Source of the DNA: Pedobacter psychrotolerans
Lineage (GTDB): Bacteria > Bacteroidota > Bacteroidia > Sphingobacteriales > Sphingobacteriaceae
DNA: 64,000 bases
Reading direction: 5' to 3'
Assembly: GCF_004340665.1 (NCBI RefSeq)
Contig: NZ_SLWO01000005.1
Coordinates: 422,981 to 486,980 of the forward strand
Shown: one piece after another, positions 33,584 through 42,836 of the stretch
Layout: every line of letters starts with the position of its first letter
Position numbering within the stretch: the first letter of the stretch is position 1
Translations under genes and position numbers: made by a program
Notes under the pieces: model-generated
The model's input: the letters and a program-made list of their open reading frames with translations, nothing else
Told to the model about the DNA's origin: nothing
The model's database searches: none

Positions 33584-34040
33584 CTGAAAAAGCCGCTTTG
33601 CAATGACGATAACATAAAGAACTAACTTAATAAGAACTTCATAATGCATCTTCTCGACACTTAATTACAAGCTCGTCATTGCGAGGTACGAAGCAATCTA
33701 TTTAGCAAGAAAGATTGCTTCGGCAGCTGAAAAAGCCACCTCGCAATGACAAAAACATAAAGAACTAACTTATAAGAACTTCATAACGCCTCTTCTCGAC
33801 ACTTAATTATACTCTCATCATTGCGAGGTACGAAGCAATCTATTTAGCGAAGAAGATTGCTTCGGTAGCTGAAAAGCCAGCCTCGCAATGACGACAACAT
33901 AAAGAACTAACTTATAGGAACTTCATAACGCCTCCTCTCGACACTTAATTATACTCTCGTCATTGCGAGGCACGAAGCAATCTATTTAGCGAAGAAGTTT
34001 GCTTCGTCAGCTGAAAAAGCCACCTCGCAATGCCGAAAAT
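33584..34040. repeat. 142-bp tandem array of hairpin repeats
   Basis: Just over three units in tandem. The motif TCATTGCGAGG recurs at 33676, 33818 and 33960, exactly 142 bp apart, preceded by a partial unit at 33584. Each unit holds an inverted repeat (TCATTGCGAGG...GAAGCAATCT...AGATTGCTTC...CCTCGCAATGA, arms weaker in the last copy) plus a spacer with AACATAAAGAACTAACTTAT and CTCGACACTTAATT. It lies between tRNA-Thr and the secreted-protein pair, and no coding frame is evident. The TCATTGCGAGG-GAAGCAATC type of palindrome is widespread in bacteria, mostly as single dispersed copies. Confidence 0.9.
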
Positions 34041-34217
34041 ATAAACCAAACCTGTAGTCAATACCCACAACTTGTGGAGAAATTCCACAGTTTAATTTTT
34101 CTGGCATAAACTTAAAAAACTGATAAACAAATATTTAACATTTCATGCCAGCTTTGGCATCATTATGAAACATTAGCAAGTATTGTTACACATATTAAAT
34201 ATTAAAATTTATATACT

Positions 34218-34532
34218 ATGAAAAAGTTCATTTTATCAGCTACATTCTTAGCGTTCGCAGGGTTCTCAGCAGTACAAGCAAGTGAAGTAAATACAATTAA
34301 AAATCATGCAATTGTTGCAGTTCAAGATAGCGCAGTTAAAACTCCGATTAAAATAGAAGAACTTCCAGAACCAGTAGCTACAGCATTAAAATCAGATGCT
34401 TATAAAGGATGGACAGCTACTGAAGCATGGGCAGTTAAAGAAGGTGCTAAAGAGTATTTCTTAATTAATGTTAAAAAAGAAGCAGAAACAGGTTCTGTAA
34501 AAATTGACAAAGAAGGTAAACCAGTTCAATAA
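34218..34532 (+). CDS. Small secreted protein, paralogue 1
   Basis: 104 residues with a signal peptide (1-21, MKKFILSATFLAFAGFSAVQA) and a small alpha-beta domain: EELPEPVATALKSDAYKGW, then TEAWAVKEGAKEYFLINVKKE, then the GSVKIDKEGKPVQ end. The pattern resembles the PepSY-like family of small periplasmic proteins; that assignment is tentative. Its neighbour 110 bp downstream is 85% identical (88 of 104 residues by hand count), a recent tandem duplication. An AT-rich leader with a palindrome ATGCCA-GCTT-TGGCAT (34146-34161) precedes it. Function unknown. Confidence 0.85.
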   Translation: MKKFILSATFLAFAGFSAVQASEVNTIKNHAIVAVQDSAVKTPIKIEELPEPVATALKSDAYKGWTATEAWAVKEGAKEYFLINVKKEAETGSVKIDKEGKPVQ

Positions 34533-34601
34533 TCAAATTGCCATAAGGCATAATCAACTATAAGTGTAGCCACAGGGCTAGACTCAACTAAAACGAATCA
34601 C

Positions 34602-34620
34602 GAAACTATTTAATAGTTTC
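34602..34620. repeat. Palindrome between the two secreted-protein genes
   Basis: GAAACTATT-TAATAGTTTC, a near-perfect palindrome, ends about 23 bp before the second gene. It could be an operator or an RNA hairpin; without a T tract a terminator is unlikely. Confidence 0.45.
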
Positions 34621-34642
34621 ATCAACATTAAATTTTAAAAAG

Positions 34643-34957
34643 ATGAAAAAATTAATTTTATCAACTGCGTTCTTAGCTTTTGCAGGATTCTCAGCAGTAC
34701 AAGCGAGTGAAGTAAATACAATGAAAAATGCTGCAATTGTTGCAGTTCAAGATAGTGCAGTAAAAACTCCGGTTAAATTAGAAGAATTGCCAGAGCCAGT
34801 AACTACCGCATTAAAGTCTGATACCTATAAAGGTTGGACAGCTACTGAAGCTTTCTCCGTTAAAGAGGGCACGAAAGAATATTTCGTGATCAACGTAAAA
34901 AAAGAAGCGGAAACAGGTTCGATAAAAATCGACAAAGATGGTAAACCAGTTGAATAA
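34643..34957 (+). CDS. Small secreted protein, paralogue 2
   Basis: Copy of the preceding gene, 104 residues, same architecture (signal peptide to residue 21, then the PepSY-like domain). Substitutions are mostly conservative (I to V, L to V, E to D), but W71 and A72 become F and S and H30 becomes A. Length is unchanged, so both copies look functional. A strong terminator follows at 34985-35022. The shared upstream DNA and identical orientation suggest cotranscription with paralogue 1. Confidence 0.85.
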   Translation: MKKLILSTAFLAFAGFSAVQASEVNTMKNAAIVAVQDSAVKTPVKLEELPEPVTTALKSDTYKGWTATEAFSVKEGTKEYFVINVKKEAETGSIKIDKDGKPVE

Positions 34958-34984
34958 TCCCTAAATATTACATCTACCTATTAT

Positions 34985-35022
34985 AAGAAAGGCCAGTTTT
35001 TAACTGGCTTTTCTTATTTTTG
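34985..35022 (+). terminator. Intrinsic terminator after the secreted-protein pair
   Basis: AAGAAA-G-GCCAGTT / AACTGGC-T-TTTCTT hairpin followed by ATTTTTG. The T run at its end overlaps the TATTTTTG promoter element of the response-regulator gene (35015-35022), so one short stretch serves both purposes. Confidence 0.85.
35015..35022 (+). promoter_or_regulatory. Promoter -7 element of the NtrC-type regulator
   Basis: TATTTTTG, four bases, then ATG at 35027. The match overlaps the terminator T tract, so the promoter role is less certain than elsewhere. Confidence 0.4.
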
Positions 35023-35026
35023 TTGT

Positions 35027-36358
35027 ATGGCGAAAATCCTGATTTTAGAAGACGATACAACATTTGCACAATTGCTGGAAGGTTTTTTGACTAAACATGG
35101 TCATGAAATTAGCTTGGCTACGCATATCAAACCTTCTTTCCAATTAATTGAAAATGAGAAATTTGACTTATTTTTAATAGACTATCGCCTCCCGGATGGC
35201 ATCGGGTTTGACGTAATTACACATACCAGAAATCAAGGTATCTCTACGCCCATTATCATTATGACCAGCTTTAATGATGTCCGCACGGCAGTAAAATCCA
35301 TCCAAATGGGTGCCTTTGATTATATTACCAAGCCAGTCAATCCTGATGAACTTTTAATGGTGATTAAAAATTCTCTGGTTAAAAAAGAATCAAAAGATAT
35401 TAAAATTGAAACGGCAGATTCGGATTTGATCAAAGGTAAAAGCGCCATCGCAGATAGATTATATGAACACATTGATTTAGTTGCACCCACAGATATGTCT
35501 GTTATTATTCAGGGGGAAAGTGGTACAGGAAAGGAATTTGCAGCCAGAACACTACATCAGCAAAGCAAGCGGGCAAGCAAGCCTTTTGTAGCTATTGATT
35601 GTGGGGCTTTATCAAAAGATTTGGCTGCAAGTGAATTATTCGGACACATTAAAGGTGCTTTTACAGGTGCATTGAATGATAAAAAGGGTCAGTTTGAAGT
35701 GGCAAATGGTGGCACTTTATTTTTAGATGAGGTTGGAAATTTAAGCTACGAAGTGCAGATCAAGTTACTTCGTGCTTTGCAGGAGCGGGTGATTCAACCT
35801 TTAGGCAGCACTAAACAAGTTTCGGTGGATGTTCGGATTATTACTGCGACGAATGATGATTTGTTAAACAGCATTTCCAGTGGTGAGTTTCGAGAAGATT
35901 TATACCATCGCCTGAATGAATTTAAAATTCAATTACCCCCGCTGAGAAACAGGGGTAGTGATCTGGAATTATTTATCAATCATTTTGTACAACTTTCCAA
36001 TCGCGATCTGGATAGGAATGTGAAAAGTATTTCTGCAGAGGCAAAATCTTTATTGCTAAATTATGATTGGCCAGGAAATTTAAGAGAGCTTAGCAATGTC
36101 ATTAAACGCATGGTTTTATTAACTCCCGGCGAAGTAGCGCAGGTTAATGCCTTGCCTGATGAAATGATGATTTCAGTTAACCAGCAAACCATGCCTGGAA
36201 ATGCTTCAGATTTAAAGGCTGTAAATGAGCAGAATGAGAAAACCTTAATCGCCGAAACCTTAATTAAAGTAAAGCACAACAAATCTAAAGCTGCTAAAAT
36301 GCTTAATATCGATCGAAAAACGCTTTATTCAAAAATGGAACGATACGGAATTGAATAG
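35027..36358 (+). CDS. NtrC-family sigma-54-dependent response regulator
   Basis: 443 residues in three parts. The receiver domain (1-115) has Asp52 in LFLIDYRLPDG as phosphoacceptor. The AAA+ sigma-54 interaction domain (about 140-375) has Walker A GESGTGKE, the GAFTGA loop that contacts sigma-54, and Walker B LFLDEVG. The C-terminal Fis-type HTH (about 400-443) reads KSKAAKMLNIDRKTLYSKMERYG. The protein uses ATP to open sigma-54 promoters. It converges on a hybrid kinase gene 33 bp away, a plausible partner pair, though no direct proof is available. Start ATG at 35027. Confidence 0.95.
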   Translation: MAKILILEDDTTFAQLLEGFLTKHGHEISLATHIKPSFQLIENEKFDLFLIDYRLPDGIGFDVITHTRNQGISTPIIIMTSFNDVRTAVKSIQMGAFDYITKPVNPDELLMVIKNSLVKKESKDIKIETADSDLIKGKSAIADRLYEHIDLVAPTDMSVIIQGESGTGKEFAARTLHQQSKRASKPFVAIDCGALSKDLAASELFGHIKGAFTGALNDKKGQFEVANGGTLFLDEVGNLSYEVQIKLLRALQERVIQPLGSTKQVSVDVRIITATNDDLLNSISSGEFREDLYHRLNEFKIQLPPLRNRGSDLELFINHFVQLSNRDLDRNVKSISAEAKSLLLNYDWPGNLRELSNVIKRMVLLTPGEVAQVNALPDEMMISVNQQTMPGNASDLKAVNEQNEKTLIAETLIKVKHNKSKAAKMLNIDRKTLYSKMERYGIE

Positions 36359-36391
36359 GCTAACCATCAAATAAGAACACACTAAAACTTA

Positions 36392-38869
36392 CTACTTCTC
36401 GCCAACTGGTTCCATTTCTTTTAATGCTGCAATTAGCACATCCAGCTCGGTAAGTTGATTTAGCACTTCAGCCTTAACCTCCTGATTCAAACCATTATCC
36501 GCAATCTCTATTTCAAGTTGTCTCATAGCCTGTGCCAGGGTTTTCGAACCCATCTGTGCCGTTCGCCCGGCAATGCGATGAACGATTAGCCTGCTTTTAT
36601 CCTGATCGTTTTCTTCCAGATGTATCTTTAATTCTGCCGAATCACTGATGCAATCCTGCTTAAATCTTGATAATATTTTTTCAAGCATCTGCTGATCGCC
36701 AAAAGTCATTTTTTCAATTGAAGAAAAATCAAATTCAGGCGGTTTACTTTCAATCTTTTTTTTATCAAAAATAGAGAGCAAATCTACTGCACGGAAAGGC
36801 TTCATAATTAATCCGTCAAAACCTTCACTTAAAACCATTTCCCGCTCCTCCGGCAATACCTGAGCAGTAATGGCATAAAATTTAACTTCGTCTGGTAGCT
36901 TTTTCTTCAGAATATGACAAAGTTCCATACCCGTCATTTCAGGCAGCCGCATATCCACCAATACATATTTGAGTTGTGGATCAGCTTCTTCCTGAAGCAG
37001 ATCTACAACTTGATTAAAACTTTTAAAGGGAATATTATTTTTTTCGAAAATTAGTCCGCAAAGGTCAAGAATTAACCTGTCATCATCAATTATCCAAACC
37101 ATTCCTGGATCTACTATGGCATAATGTTCCAGATCAAGCGGATCTATAATCCTTTCTGAAGTTTCAAGATAGGTAAGGTAAATATTAAAAGTAGTACCTA
37201 CGCCTGGCTTACTCTTCACATGGATTCTTCCGCCTTGTGCATCAATCAATGCTTTTACGATTGGCAAACCGAGACCTGTTCCGGTTTGATTGAGCACATA
37301 TTGTTCCGGAGATTCAATCTGTTCAAACTCATTAAATATTTTAGGAATATCTTTTTCGTCAAAACCTATTCCTGTATCCTTTATGTTAAAGTTAAAGTGT
37401 AGATTTCCATCTTGCTTTTTGCAGGATGCCGTAAGCGTAATCACTCCCTTCAGAGTAAATTTCACAGCATTTCCAAGTAAATTAAAGAGAATCTGCTTCA
37501 GCCGGAAAGCATCTCCGCTAACAAACTCAACACCACCTAAATCTAAATTGGTAACTAATTGCAGTGATTTCTGTTCAGCCAATGGGCGGATAACGGAAGT
37601 TACCTCGTCCAAAATCTTCTTGATATCAAAAACCTGATTGTTAAAGCTAAACTCACCAGAAATAATACGGTTGTAATCCAATACTTCATTCACAATCTGA
37701 AGCAAATGAATGGAAGATTGATAAATGGCCTCAACATCCTTTTTCTCAGGATGATTTTGTTGGGAAATTAATTCAGCATAACCCAGAATAGACTGTAAAG
37801 GCGTTCTGATCTCATGACTCATGTTAGATAGGAACCGTTGCTTCGCCTTACCATGATATTCAGCCAGATCTTTAGCTTCTTCCAGTGCTTTACGATATTT
37901 ATTGCTTTTGGTAATATCCGTCAGGATAAGGTAAAGCAAGATTACAGTAAGCAAAAAGAAAATAATAATAATCACAGTAATCTGTGTAATTCCATCATTT
38001 ACAACTTCCTTCGCCTGTACACCATTCAAATCTACTTGTGCTACGGCTTCACTTTCAACTTCTCTTAAAATCTGAAGCATTTGATTCGTTAAGGCATTAC
38101 TAGCATTAGACAAGTCTGCTTCGCGTTTTAAAAATTTCTGGCTTTTCTGACGTTGCTCCAGTTCAATACTTTTTAAAGAGCCAGTCATGCTTTTCATGAT
38201 ACTGTCTTCAGCCTTAGCATTCAGCGTATCGCGTTTAACTTTAAACTCTTCGTTAATGATTTTATAAACATCAGCTTTCTTTTTCCCAAAAAGTTTACTT
38301 AAAAAACCTCTTGATTTCTCTTCTTCTTCGGGTGCAACAGTAGTGGTTGAGGTGGTCGTTTCTGTGGTTAAAACAGCGCTATCCGTCTGACGGGAACGTG
38401 TAGCCACCAATTCATTTAGTTTTTGTACTTCATTAGAAAACGACTTGGTATTCACCAGGGTTTCGCGAACTTTTAAATAAGCAATAAACTGTTTGTCGCG
38501 TTCTACCAGTAAGCGCTTAATCGATTTAATCCTGGTGAGTTGTAAGGAGTCTCCTGTGTAAAGTTTACGAAGGGTATCTAAACTTGATCTCAGTTTTCTT
38601 GATTCACGCAAAAAATTGTTATTACCCTGTTTATTGAAAGCTTCATCCCGTTGCAGCTGATCAAGCCTGGCAATTTTATGTGATAAGTCATTTACAATTC
38701 GAAGTCTGGCGTTCGGAGCAGAAATCTCTTCAACCGTATTCAGCATCCGTGTAAAGGCAAACTTGCTGATTCCCCAGGCCAAAAGCAAAGCAAAACAAGC
38801 GAATAAAAACCCGATGATGACTTTACTTTTTACTGCCCTGAAAAAACGCTTCTGAATTGCGGCCGCCAT
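36392..38869 (-). CDS. Hybrid sensor histidine kinase with C-terminal receiver and Hpt domains
   Basis: 825 residues. Membrane segments near 17-36 and 297-317 bracket a mainly helical periplasmic sensor part with a long coiled coil. The HisKA domain has His352 in FLSNMSHEIRTPLQ. The HATPase (about 445-570) has the N-box, DTGIGF and GTGLGLP. The receiver domain has Asp639 in YVLVDMRLPEMTG. A C-terminal Hpt domain carries His764 in IVHRIAGR. All four phosphorelay residues are present, so signal can pass H352-D639-H764 to a separate receiver, plausibly the convergent NtrC-type regulator at 35027. The sensor signal is unknown. Confidence 0.93.
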   Translation of the reverse strand: MAAAIQKRFFRAVKSKVIIGFLFACFALLLAWGISKFAFTRMLNTVEEISAPNARLRIVNDLSHKIARLDQLQRDEAFNKQGNNNFLRESRKLRSSLDTLRKLYTGDSLQLTRIKSIKRLLVERDKQFIAYLKVRETLVNTKSFSNEVQKLNELVATRSRQTDSAVLTTETTTSTTTVAPEEEEKSRGFLSKLFGKKKADVYKIINEEFKVKRDTLNAKAEDSIMKSMTGSLKSIELEQRQKSQKFLKREADLSNASNALTNQMLQILREVESEAVAQVDLNGVQAKEVVNDGITQITVIIIIFFLLTVILLYLILTDITKSNKYRKALEEAKDLAEYHGKAKQRFLSNMSHEIRTPLQSILGYAELISQQNHPEKKDVEAIYQSSIHLLQIVNEVLDYNRIISGEFSFNNQVFDIKKILDEVTSVIRPLAEQKSLQLVTNLDLGGVEFVSGDAFRLKQILFNLLGNAVKFTLKGVITLTASCKKQDGNLHFNFNIKDTGIGFDEKDIPKIFNEFEQIESPEQYVLNQTGTGLGLPIVKALIDAQGGRIHVKSKPGVGTTFNIYLTYLETSERIIDPLDLEHYAIVDPGMVWIIDDDRLILDLCGLIFEKNNIPFKSFNQVVDLLQEEADPQLKYVLVDMRLPEMTGMELCHILKKKLPDEVKFYAITAQVLPEEREMVLSEGFDGLIMKPFRAVDLLSIFDKKKIESKPPEFDFSSIEKMTFGDQQMLEKILSRFKQDCISDSAELKIHLEENDQDKSRLIVHRIAGRTAQMGSKTLAQAMRQLEIEIADNGLNQEVKAEVLNQLTELDVLIAALKEMEPVGEK

Positions 38870-38993
38870 GAACTATATCTTGTTTGCTATATTTAAACGA
38901 ATTTTTCGCCTAAAAGACATATCGAACAATATTATACAATTGTCTTCAGAAATGGTTTGAATAATTGCTTAATTTTATGGCTAGCCTCAGAAC

Positions 38994-39683
38994 ATGAACC
39001 GCATCGATCGCCTTTTCGGAATTTTAACCCTGCTTCAGTCAACGAAACACATTACTGCAGAGAAGATTGCACAGCGTTTTGACATGAGTGTACGTACCGT
39101 TTACAGAGATATTAAGGCTTTGGGTGAACAAGGGATTCCAGTTAGTTTTGAGCAAAACAAAGGCTATTTTCTGGTTCAGGGCTATTTTCTGCCGCCTGTA
39201 TCTTTCAATATGGATGAAGCAAATGCCTTGCTTTTGGTAGAAAGGCTAGTAAATGGTTTTACAGATCATTCCATCCGCTCTCATTATGCTACAGCACTTA
39301 CCAAAGTAAAGGCCGTTTTAAAAACGGCTCAGAAAGAAAAGTTAGAAAAAATGAACCAGCATATTAAATTGCAGATTCCGGAACGTTTAACTTTCAACTA
39401 CGAGTATCTTTCGCTCATACAACATGCCATTTCTGAGAAGAATTTAATTGAGTTGGATTATAAAAACGCAAAAGAAATATCAAGCAAAAGGACTGTTGAA
39501 CCCATCGGATTGATTTTTTATGCATTCAGCTGGCACTTAATTGCCTGGTGTCATTTCAGAAATGAATACCGGGATTTTAATTTACTGCGAATTGCTTGTT
39601 TAAAAAACCTGGGAACACCTTTTACTAAAAAAGATCATATGCCACTCAGTGATTATATGAGCCTGTTACCGGTTAATTTTTGA
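38994..39683 (+). CDS. YafY-type HTH and WYL domain transcriptional regulator
   Basis: 229 residues. The N-terminal HTH_11-type winged helix (MNRIDRLFGILTLLQSTKHITAEKIAQRFDMSVRTVYRDIKAL) is followed by a WYL ligand-sensing domain (about 140-205, IELDYKNAKEISSKRTVEPIGLIFYAFSWHLIAWC). This is the YafY-like family, usually a local regulator of stress or metabolite genes. It is divergent from the kinase gene. Target unclear; the DinB-like gene downstream is possible by position only. Confidence 0.92.
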   Translation: MNRIDRLFGILTLLQSTKHITAEKIAQRFDMSVRTVYRDIKALGEQGIPVSFEQNKGYFLVQGYFLPPVSFNMDEANALLLVERLVNGFTDHSIRSHYATALTKVKAVLKTAQKEKLEKMNQHIKLQIPERLTFNYEYLSLIQHAISEKNLIELDYKNAKEISSKRTVEPIGLIFYAFSWHLIAWCHFRNEYRDFNLLRIACLKNLGTPFTKKDHMPLSDYMSLLPVNF

Positions 39684-40073
39684 TCCTCTATTTGAATAAG
39701 GACCTTGTCTCATTATCGCAATTTCTGTTTTCCTGCCTTTAATTTCGTAAACCTAAATTCGATAATTATTGATTGATTTTAATATTTCCTCTGAAAGAGT
39801 GAAATGGCGATCGTAATTCCACTCCTTTGGAGGGGTGCCCAAAGGGCGGGGTGGTTAAAATAGAAATAACTTCTTCAGATAGTATCTTAAGACATATTAT
39901 TAATTAAACTCAAAATAGTAATAAAAACATATCTGTTAAAATTATTTTTTGGCACTGCCATAGGGTTGTCAGTAGCGCCTATTTTCTTTGTATAAACAAA
40001 AGAAAAAACGATGAGCTTCGCCGACTTATTACTGATGGAATTACAATCAATCGAAAAATCAAAACAACAGCAT
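39684..40073. other. Intergenic region, no gene seen
   Basis: About 390 bp between the WYL regulator and the DinB-like gene. It contains a 42-bp GC-rich dispersed repeat (39816-39857, listed separately), an imperfect inverted repeat CACTGCCA/TGTCAGTAG (about 39953-39975), and a hairpin TTTTCTTTGT-ATAA-ACAAAAGAAAA (39982-40006). A frame open from 40011 contributes only the doubtful first 21 codons ahead of the DinB-like start. No other coding potential. Confidence 0.6.
39816..39857. repeat. 42-bp dispersed palindromic repeat, copy 1
   Basis: Reverse complement begins TAACCACCCCGCCC. It is made of two short palindromes (GCCC-TTT-GGGC and a CCTCC/GGAG pairing). Copy 2 at 63575-63616 is identical at 36 of 42 positions by hand count; differences fall mostly in loop positions or keep the pairing. 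Confidence 0.7.
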
Positions 40074-40571
40074 ATGGATATTATTAAAGCATTATTAAAA
40101 GAATTAGAATCAGAGTTTAACACCACCAAAAAATTTCTGGCATTGGTACCAACAGATAAATTTGACTGGGCACCACATGTAAAAAGCATGAAATTGAAAT
40201 CGCTGGCCAGCCACATCGCGGAGCTACCTGAATGGATTAGCCTGGCTATTAATACTGATGGATTGGATTTTGCCACCGCCCCTTATCAGGAAAAGCAGAT
40301 AGAAAATAATGATGATTTACTGAAACTACTGGAAGATAGCTATGAAAAAGGCAGGTCAGAATTGATGCAGACGAATGTAGAAAATTTTGACAAGCCCTGG
40401 ATCTTACGTAATGGTGAAATGATTTTAGGCGAATGGACAAGATACGAAACGATTCGCGTTTCAATAAGCCAAACGATTCATCACCGGGCGCAGTTAGGTG
40501 TCTATCTGCGACTTTTAGATATTCCCATTCCGGGAAGTTATGGACCCAGTGCAGATGAGCAGGGGTTTTAA
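40074..40571 (+). CDS. DinB-family protein
   Basis: Four-helix-bundle DinB-like protein, 165 residues from the ATG at 40074. The frame is open back to 40011, but MDIIKALLKELESEFNTTKKFLALVP is the usual DinB N-terminus. Likely metal-site histidines are in SHIAELPEWI and in the HHRAQLGVYLR segment near the C-terminus. Members act as metal-dependent thiol-transferase-like or damage-linked enzymes; the exact reaction here is unknown. It ends at a clear terminator and stands alone. Confidence 0.85.
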   Translation: MDIIKALLKELESEFNTTKKFLALVPTDKFDWAPHVKSMKLKSLASHIAELPEWISLAINTDGLDFATAPYQEKQIENNDDLLKLLEDSYEKGRSELMQTNVENFDKPWILRNGEMILGEWTRYETIRVSISQTIHHRAQLGVYLRLLDIPIPGSYGPSADEQGF

Positions 40572-40587
40572 TCAGTAAGAAAAAAAT

Positions 40588-40616
40588 AAAACCCTGGCCA
40601 TCCGGCGCAGGGTTTT
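40588..40616 (+). terminator. Intrinsic terminator after the DinB-like gene
   Basis: AAACCCTG / CAGGGTTT stem with a 12-base loop, followed by TTTC. On the minus strand the same hairpin, followed by TTTATTTTTTT, could also stop the leftward exopolysaccharide transcript that ends at 40698. Confidence 0.8.
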
Positions 40617-40697
40617 TCAATTGTCCCCAGTGACACACTATAAAAAAAGTGTTTTTTGATTATACTGGATTTACTGTCCGTATAAACCGCTCAGTGT

Positions 40698-41696
40698 TTA
40701 TGACACACAAAGCGCTTCATTACCAACAGCCATTTTAGAATAATTTATTTGTTGTAAGTAATCTTGATAGGCCAGAAGAACACCTTCATCTAAACCTACC
40801 TTCGGTTCCCAACCGGTATTTTTAATCTTTGAAACATCAAGCAGTTTTCTAGGCGTTCCATCAGGTTTAGACACATCAAAAACCAGATTACCTTCATATT
40901 CCAAAGCCTTTGAAATAGAGGTAGCAAGTTCATTAATGGTGAGGTCTTCACCGGTACCAATATTCACAATATCACTGCTGTTATATACTTTCATTAGGTG
41001 AATGCAAGCCTCAGCCAAATCATCCGCATACAAAAATTCTCTTTTAGGTGTTCCTGTACCCCAAACAGTTACTTCAGCCGCTCCAGTATCTTTCGCTTCA
41101 TGTATTTTACGTATCAAGGCTGGCAAAACGTGTGAATGCTCCAAATGATAATTATCGTTTTTACCGTATAAATTGGTCGGCATGGCATTAATAAAGTTTA
41201 CACTGTATTGCTTTGCATAGGCCTGACACATTTTAATGCCACAGATTTTAGCAATGGCATAGGCATCGTTCGTGGCTTCTAATGCACCAGTTAATAAATA
41301 TTCTTCCTTTATAGGCTGCGGTGCATGTTTTGGATAGATGCAGGATGAGCCCAGAAATAAAAGTTTCTTTACCTTATTTACCAATGATGCATGGATTACA
41401 TTATTTTGAATATTAATATTCTGGAATAAAAAATCAGCAGGATAGGTATTGTTGGCTAATATACCACCCACTTTGGCTGCAGCTAAGAAAACATAATCAG
41501 GCTTTTCTGTTGCAAAGAAATGATCTACCTCCAACTTATCTGTGAGATCCAGTTGTTTTGATGTTCTTTTAATAATGTTCGTATAGCCTTGGTTGGTTAA
41601 GGCTCTTTCTATAGCCGAACCCACCATCCCCTTATGGCCTGCAACATAAATTTTAGCCTCTAAATTTTTTAAATCCGTCTGTTCCATCTTATTCAT
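40698..41696 (-). CDS. fcl: GDP-L-fucose synthase
   Basis: Epimerase-reductase turning GDP-4-keto-6-deoxy-D-mannose into GDP-L-fucose with NADPH. 332 residues: an SDR-type Rossmann fold with [10 protein letters not shown] near residue 20, the SSCIYP active-site Ser/Cys segment, and YAIAKICG with the catalytic Tyr-xxx-Lys. It is the last gene of the locus and its ATG overlaps the 3' end of gmd by 8 bp. With gmd it makes fucose available to the exopolysaccharide. Confidence 0.96.
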   Translation of the reverse strand: MNKMEQTDLKNLEAKIYVAGHKGMVGSAIERALTNQGYTNIIKRTSKQLDLTDKLEVDHFFATEKPDYVFLAAAKVGGILANNTYPADFLFQNINIQNNVIHASLVNKVKKLLFLGSSCIYPKHAPQPIKEEYLLTGALEATNDAYAIAKICGIKMCQAYAKQYSVNFINAMPTNLYGKNDNYHLEHSHVLPALIRKIHEAKDTGAAEVTVWGTGTPKREFLYADDLAEACIHLMKVYNSSDIVNIGTGEDLTINELATSISKALEYEGNLVFDVSKPDGTPRKLLDVSKIKNTGWEPKVGLDEGVLLAYQDYLQQINYSKMAVGNEALCVS

Positions 41697-42804
41697 ATTG
41701 ATTTTTTATAGCGTAACCCGATTCTTTAAGCAATTGGTCTTTTCTGAAAAGTTGAATATCGGCTTCAACCATTTCGCTTACCAGCATTTGCAAGTCGTAT
41801 TTAGGTTTCCAGTTAAGCAATTCATTTGATTTTTTTGGATCACCAACTAAAAGATCTACCTCTGTAGGTCTGAAGTATTTTGGATCTACAGCGACCACTT
41901 CTCTTCCAATTTCCAATTGATAATCCGGATGATTGCAATACACCACAAATCCTTTTTCCTCTACACCTGTTCCAGAGAAACCGATTTCGATACCGATTTC
42001 AGCAAAAGCTAACTTTACAAAATCACGTACCGGAGTGGTAATCCCTGTTGCAATAACAAAATCTGAAGGCGCATCTTGCTGAAGAATCAAATACATAGCC
42101 TCTACGTAATCTTTCGCATGGCCCCAATCTCTTCTGGCATCCAGATTACCCAGATAAAGCATATCCTGAAGACCCAAACCAATTTTAGCCACGCCTCTGG
42201 TTATTTTTCTGGTTACGAAGGTTTCTCCCCGCAGCGGACTTTCATGATTAAATAATATCCCATTGCAGGCATACATGCCATACGCTTCTCTATAATTTAC
42301 AGTAATCCAATAGGCATACATTTTAGCTACAGCATAAGGCGATCTAGGGTAAAAAGGCGTGGTTTCACTTTGTGGAACAGCTTGTACCAAGCCATAAAGC
42401 TCTGAAGTGGAGGCCTGGTAAATTCTGGTTTTCTTTTGTAAGCCTAAAATCCTGATGGCTTCTAAAATCCTTAGGGTTCCAATACCATCAGCATTAGCCG
42501 TATATTCCGGAACATCAAAACTTACCTGTACATGAGACATTGCGCCAAGGTTATAAATCTCATCAGGCTGTACCTGTTGAATGATTCTGATCAGGTTGGT
42601 AGAATCTGTTAAATCACCATAATGCAGAACCAAACTTCTGTTTTCTACTTCCGGTCCTTGATACAAATGATCAATTCTATCGGTATTAAACTGTGAACTT
42701 CTTCTTTTTATGCCGTGTACTTCATAACCTTTTTCCAATAAAAGTTCAGTTAGATATGCACCATCCTGTCCGGTTATGCCTGTAATTAATGCCTTTTTTT
42801 TCAT
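41689..42804 (-). CDS. gmd: GDP-mannose 4,6-dehydratase
   Basis: First step of GDP-fucose synthesis; it dehydrates GDP-mannose at C4/C6. 371 residues with NADP motif [10 protein letters not shown] (about 7-16), RRSS, and the catalytic Thr/Glu/Tyr-Lys region with STSELYG and [15 protein letters not shown]. The complete protein lies directly before fcl with an 8-bp overlap. Its position after the sugar transferase puts nucleotide-sugar supply at the end of the leftward operon. Confidence 0.97.
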   Translation of the reverse strand: MKKKALITGITGQDGAYLTELLLEKGYEVHGIKRRSSQFNTDRIDHLYQGPEVENRSLVLHYGDLTDSTNLIRIIQQVQPDEIYNLGAMSHVQVSFDVPEYTANADGIGTLRILEAIRILGLQKKTRIYQASTSELYGLVQAVPQSETTPFYPRSPYAVAKMYAYWITVNYREAYGMYACNGILFNHESPLRGETFVTRKITRGVAKIGLGLQDMLYLGNLDARRDWGHAKDYVEAMYLILQQDAPSDFVIATGITTPVRDFVKLAFAEIGIEIGFSGTGVEEKGFVVYCNHPDYQLEIGREVVAVDPKYFRPTEVDLLVGDPKKSNELLNWKPKYDLQMLVSEMVEADIQLFRKDQLLKESGYAIKNQYE

Positions 42805-42836
42805 TACCTTTTCTATTAAATATTTTTATTTTTTCT

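Noticed and set aside
33584..34040. CRISPR array
   Set aside because: Units are 142 bp with nearly identical spacers, only about three copies, and no cas gene in the window; it is a tandem repeat, not a CRISPR.
40249..40638. 129-residue minus-strand frame over the DinB-like gene
   Set aside because: Overlaps most of a conserved gene and its terminator; no family features.
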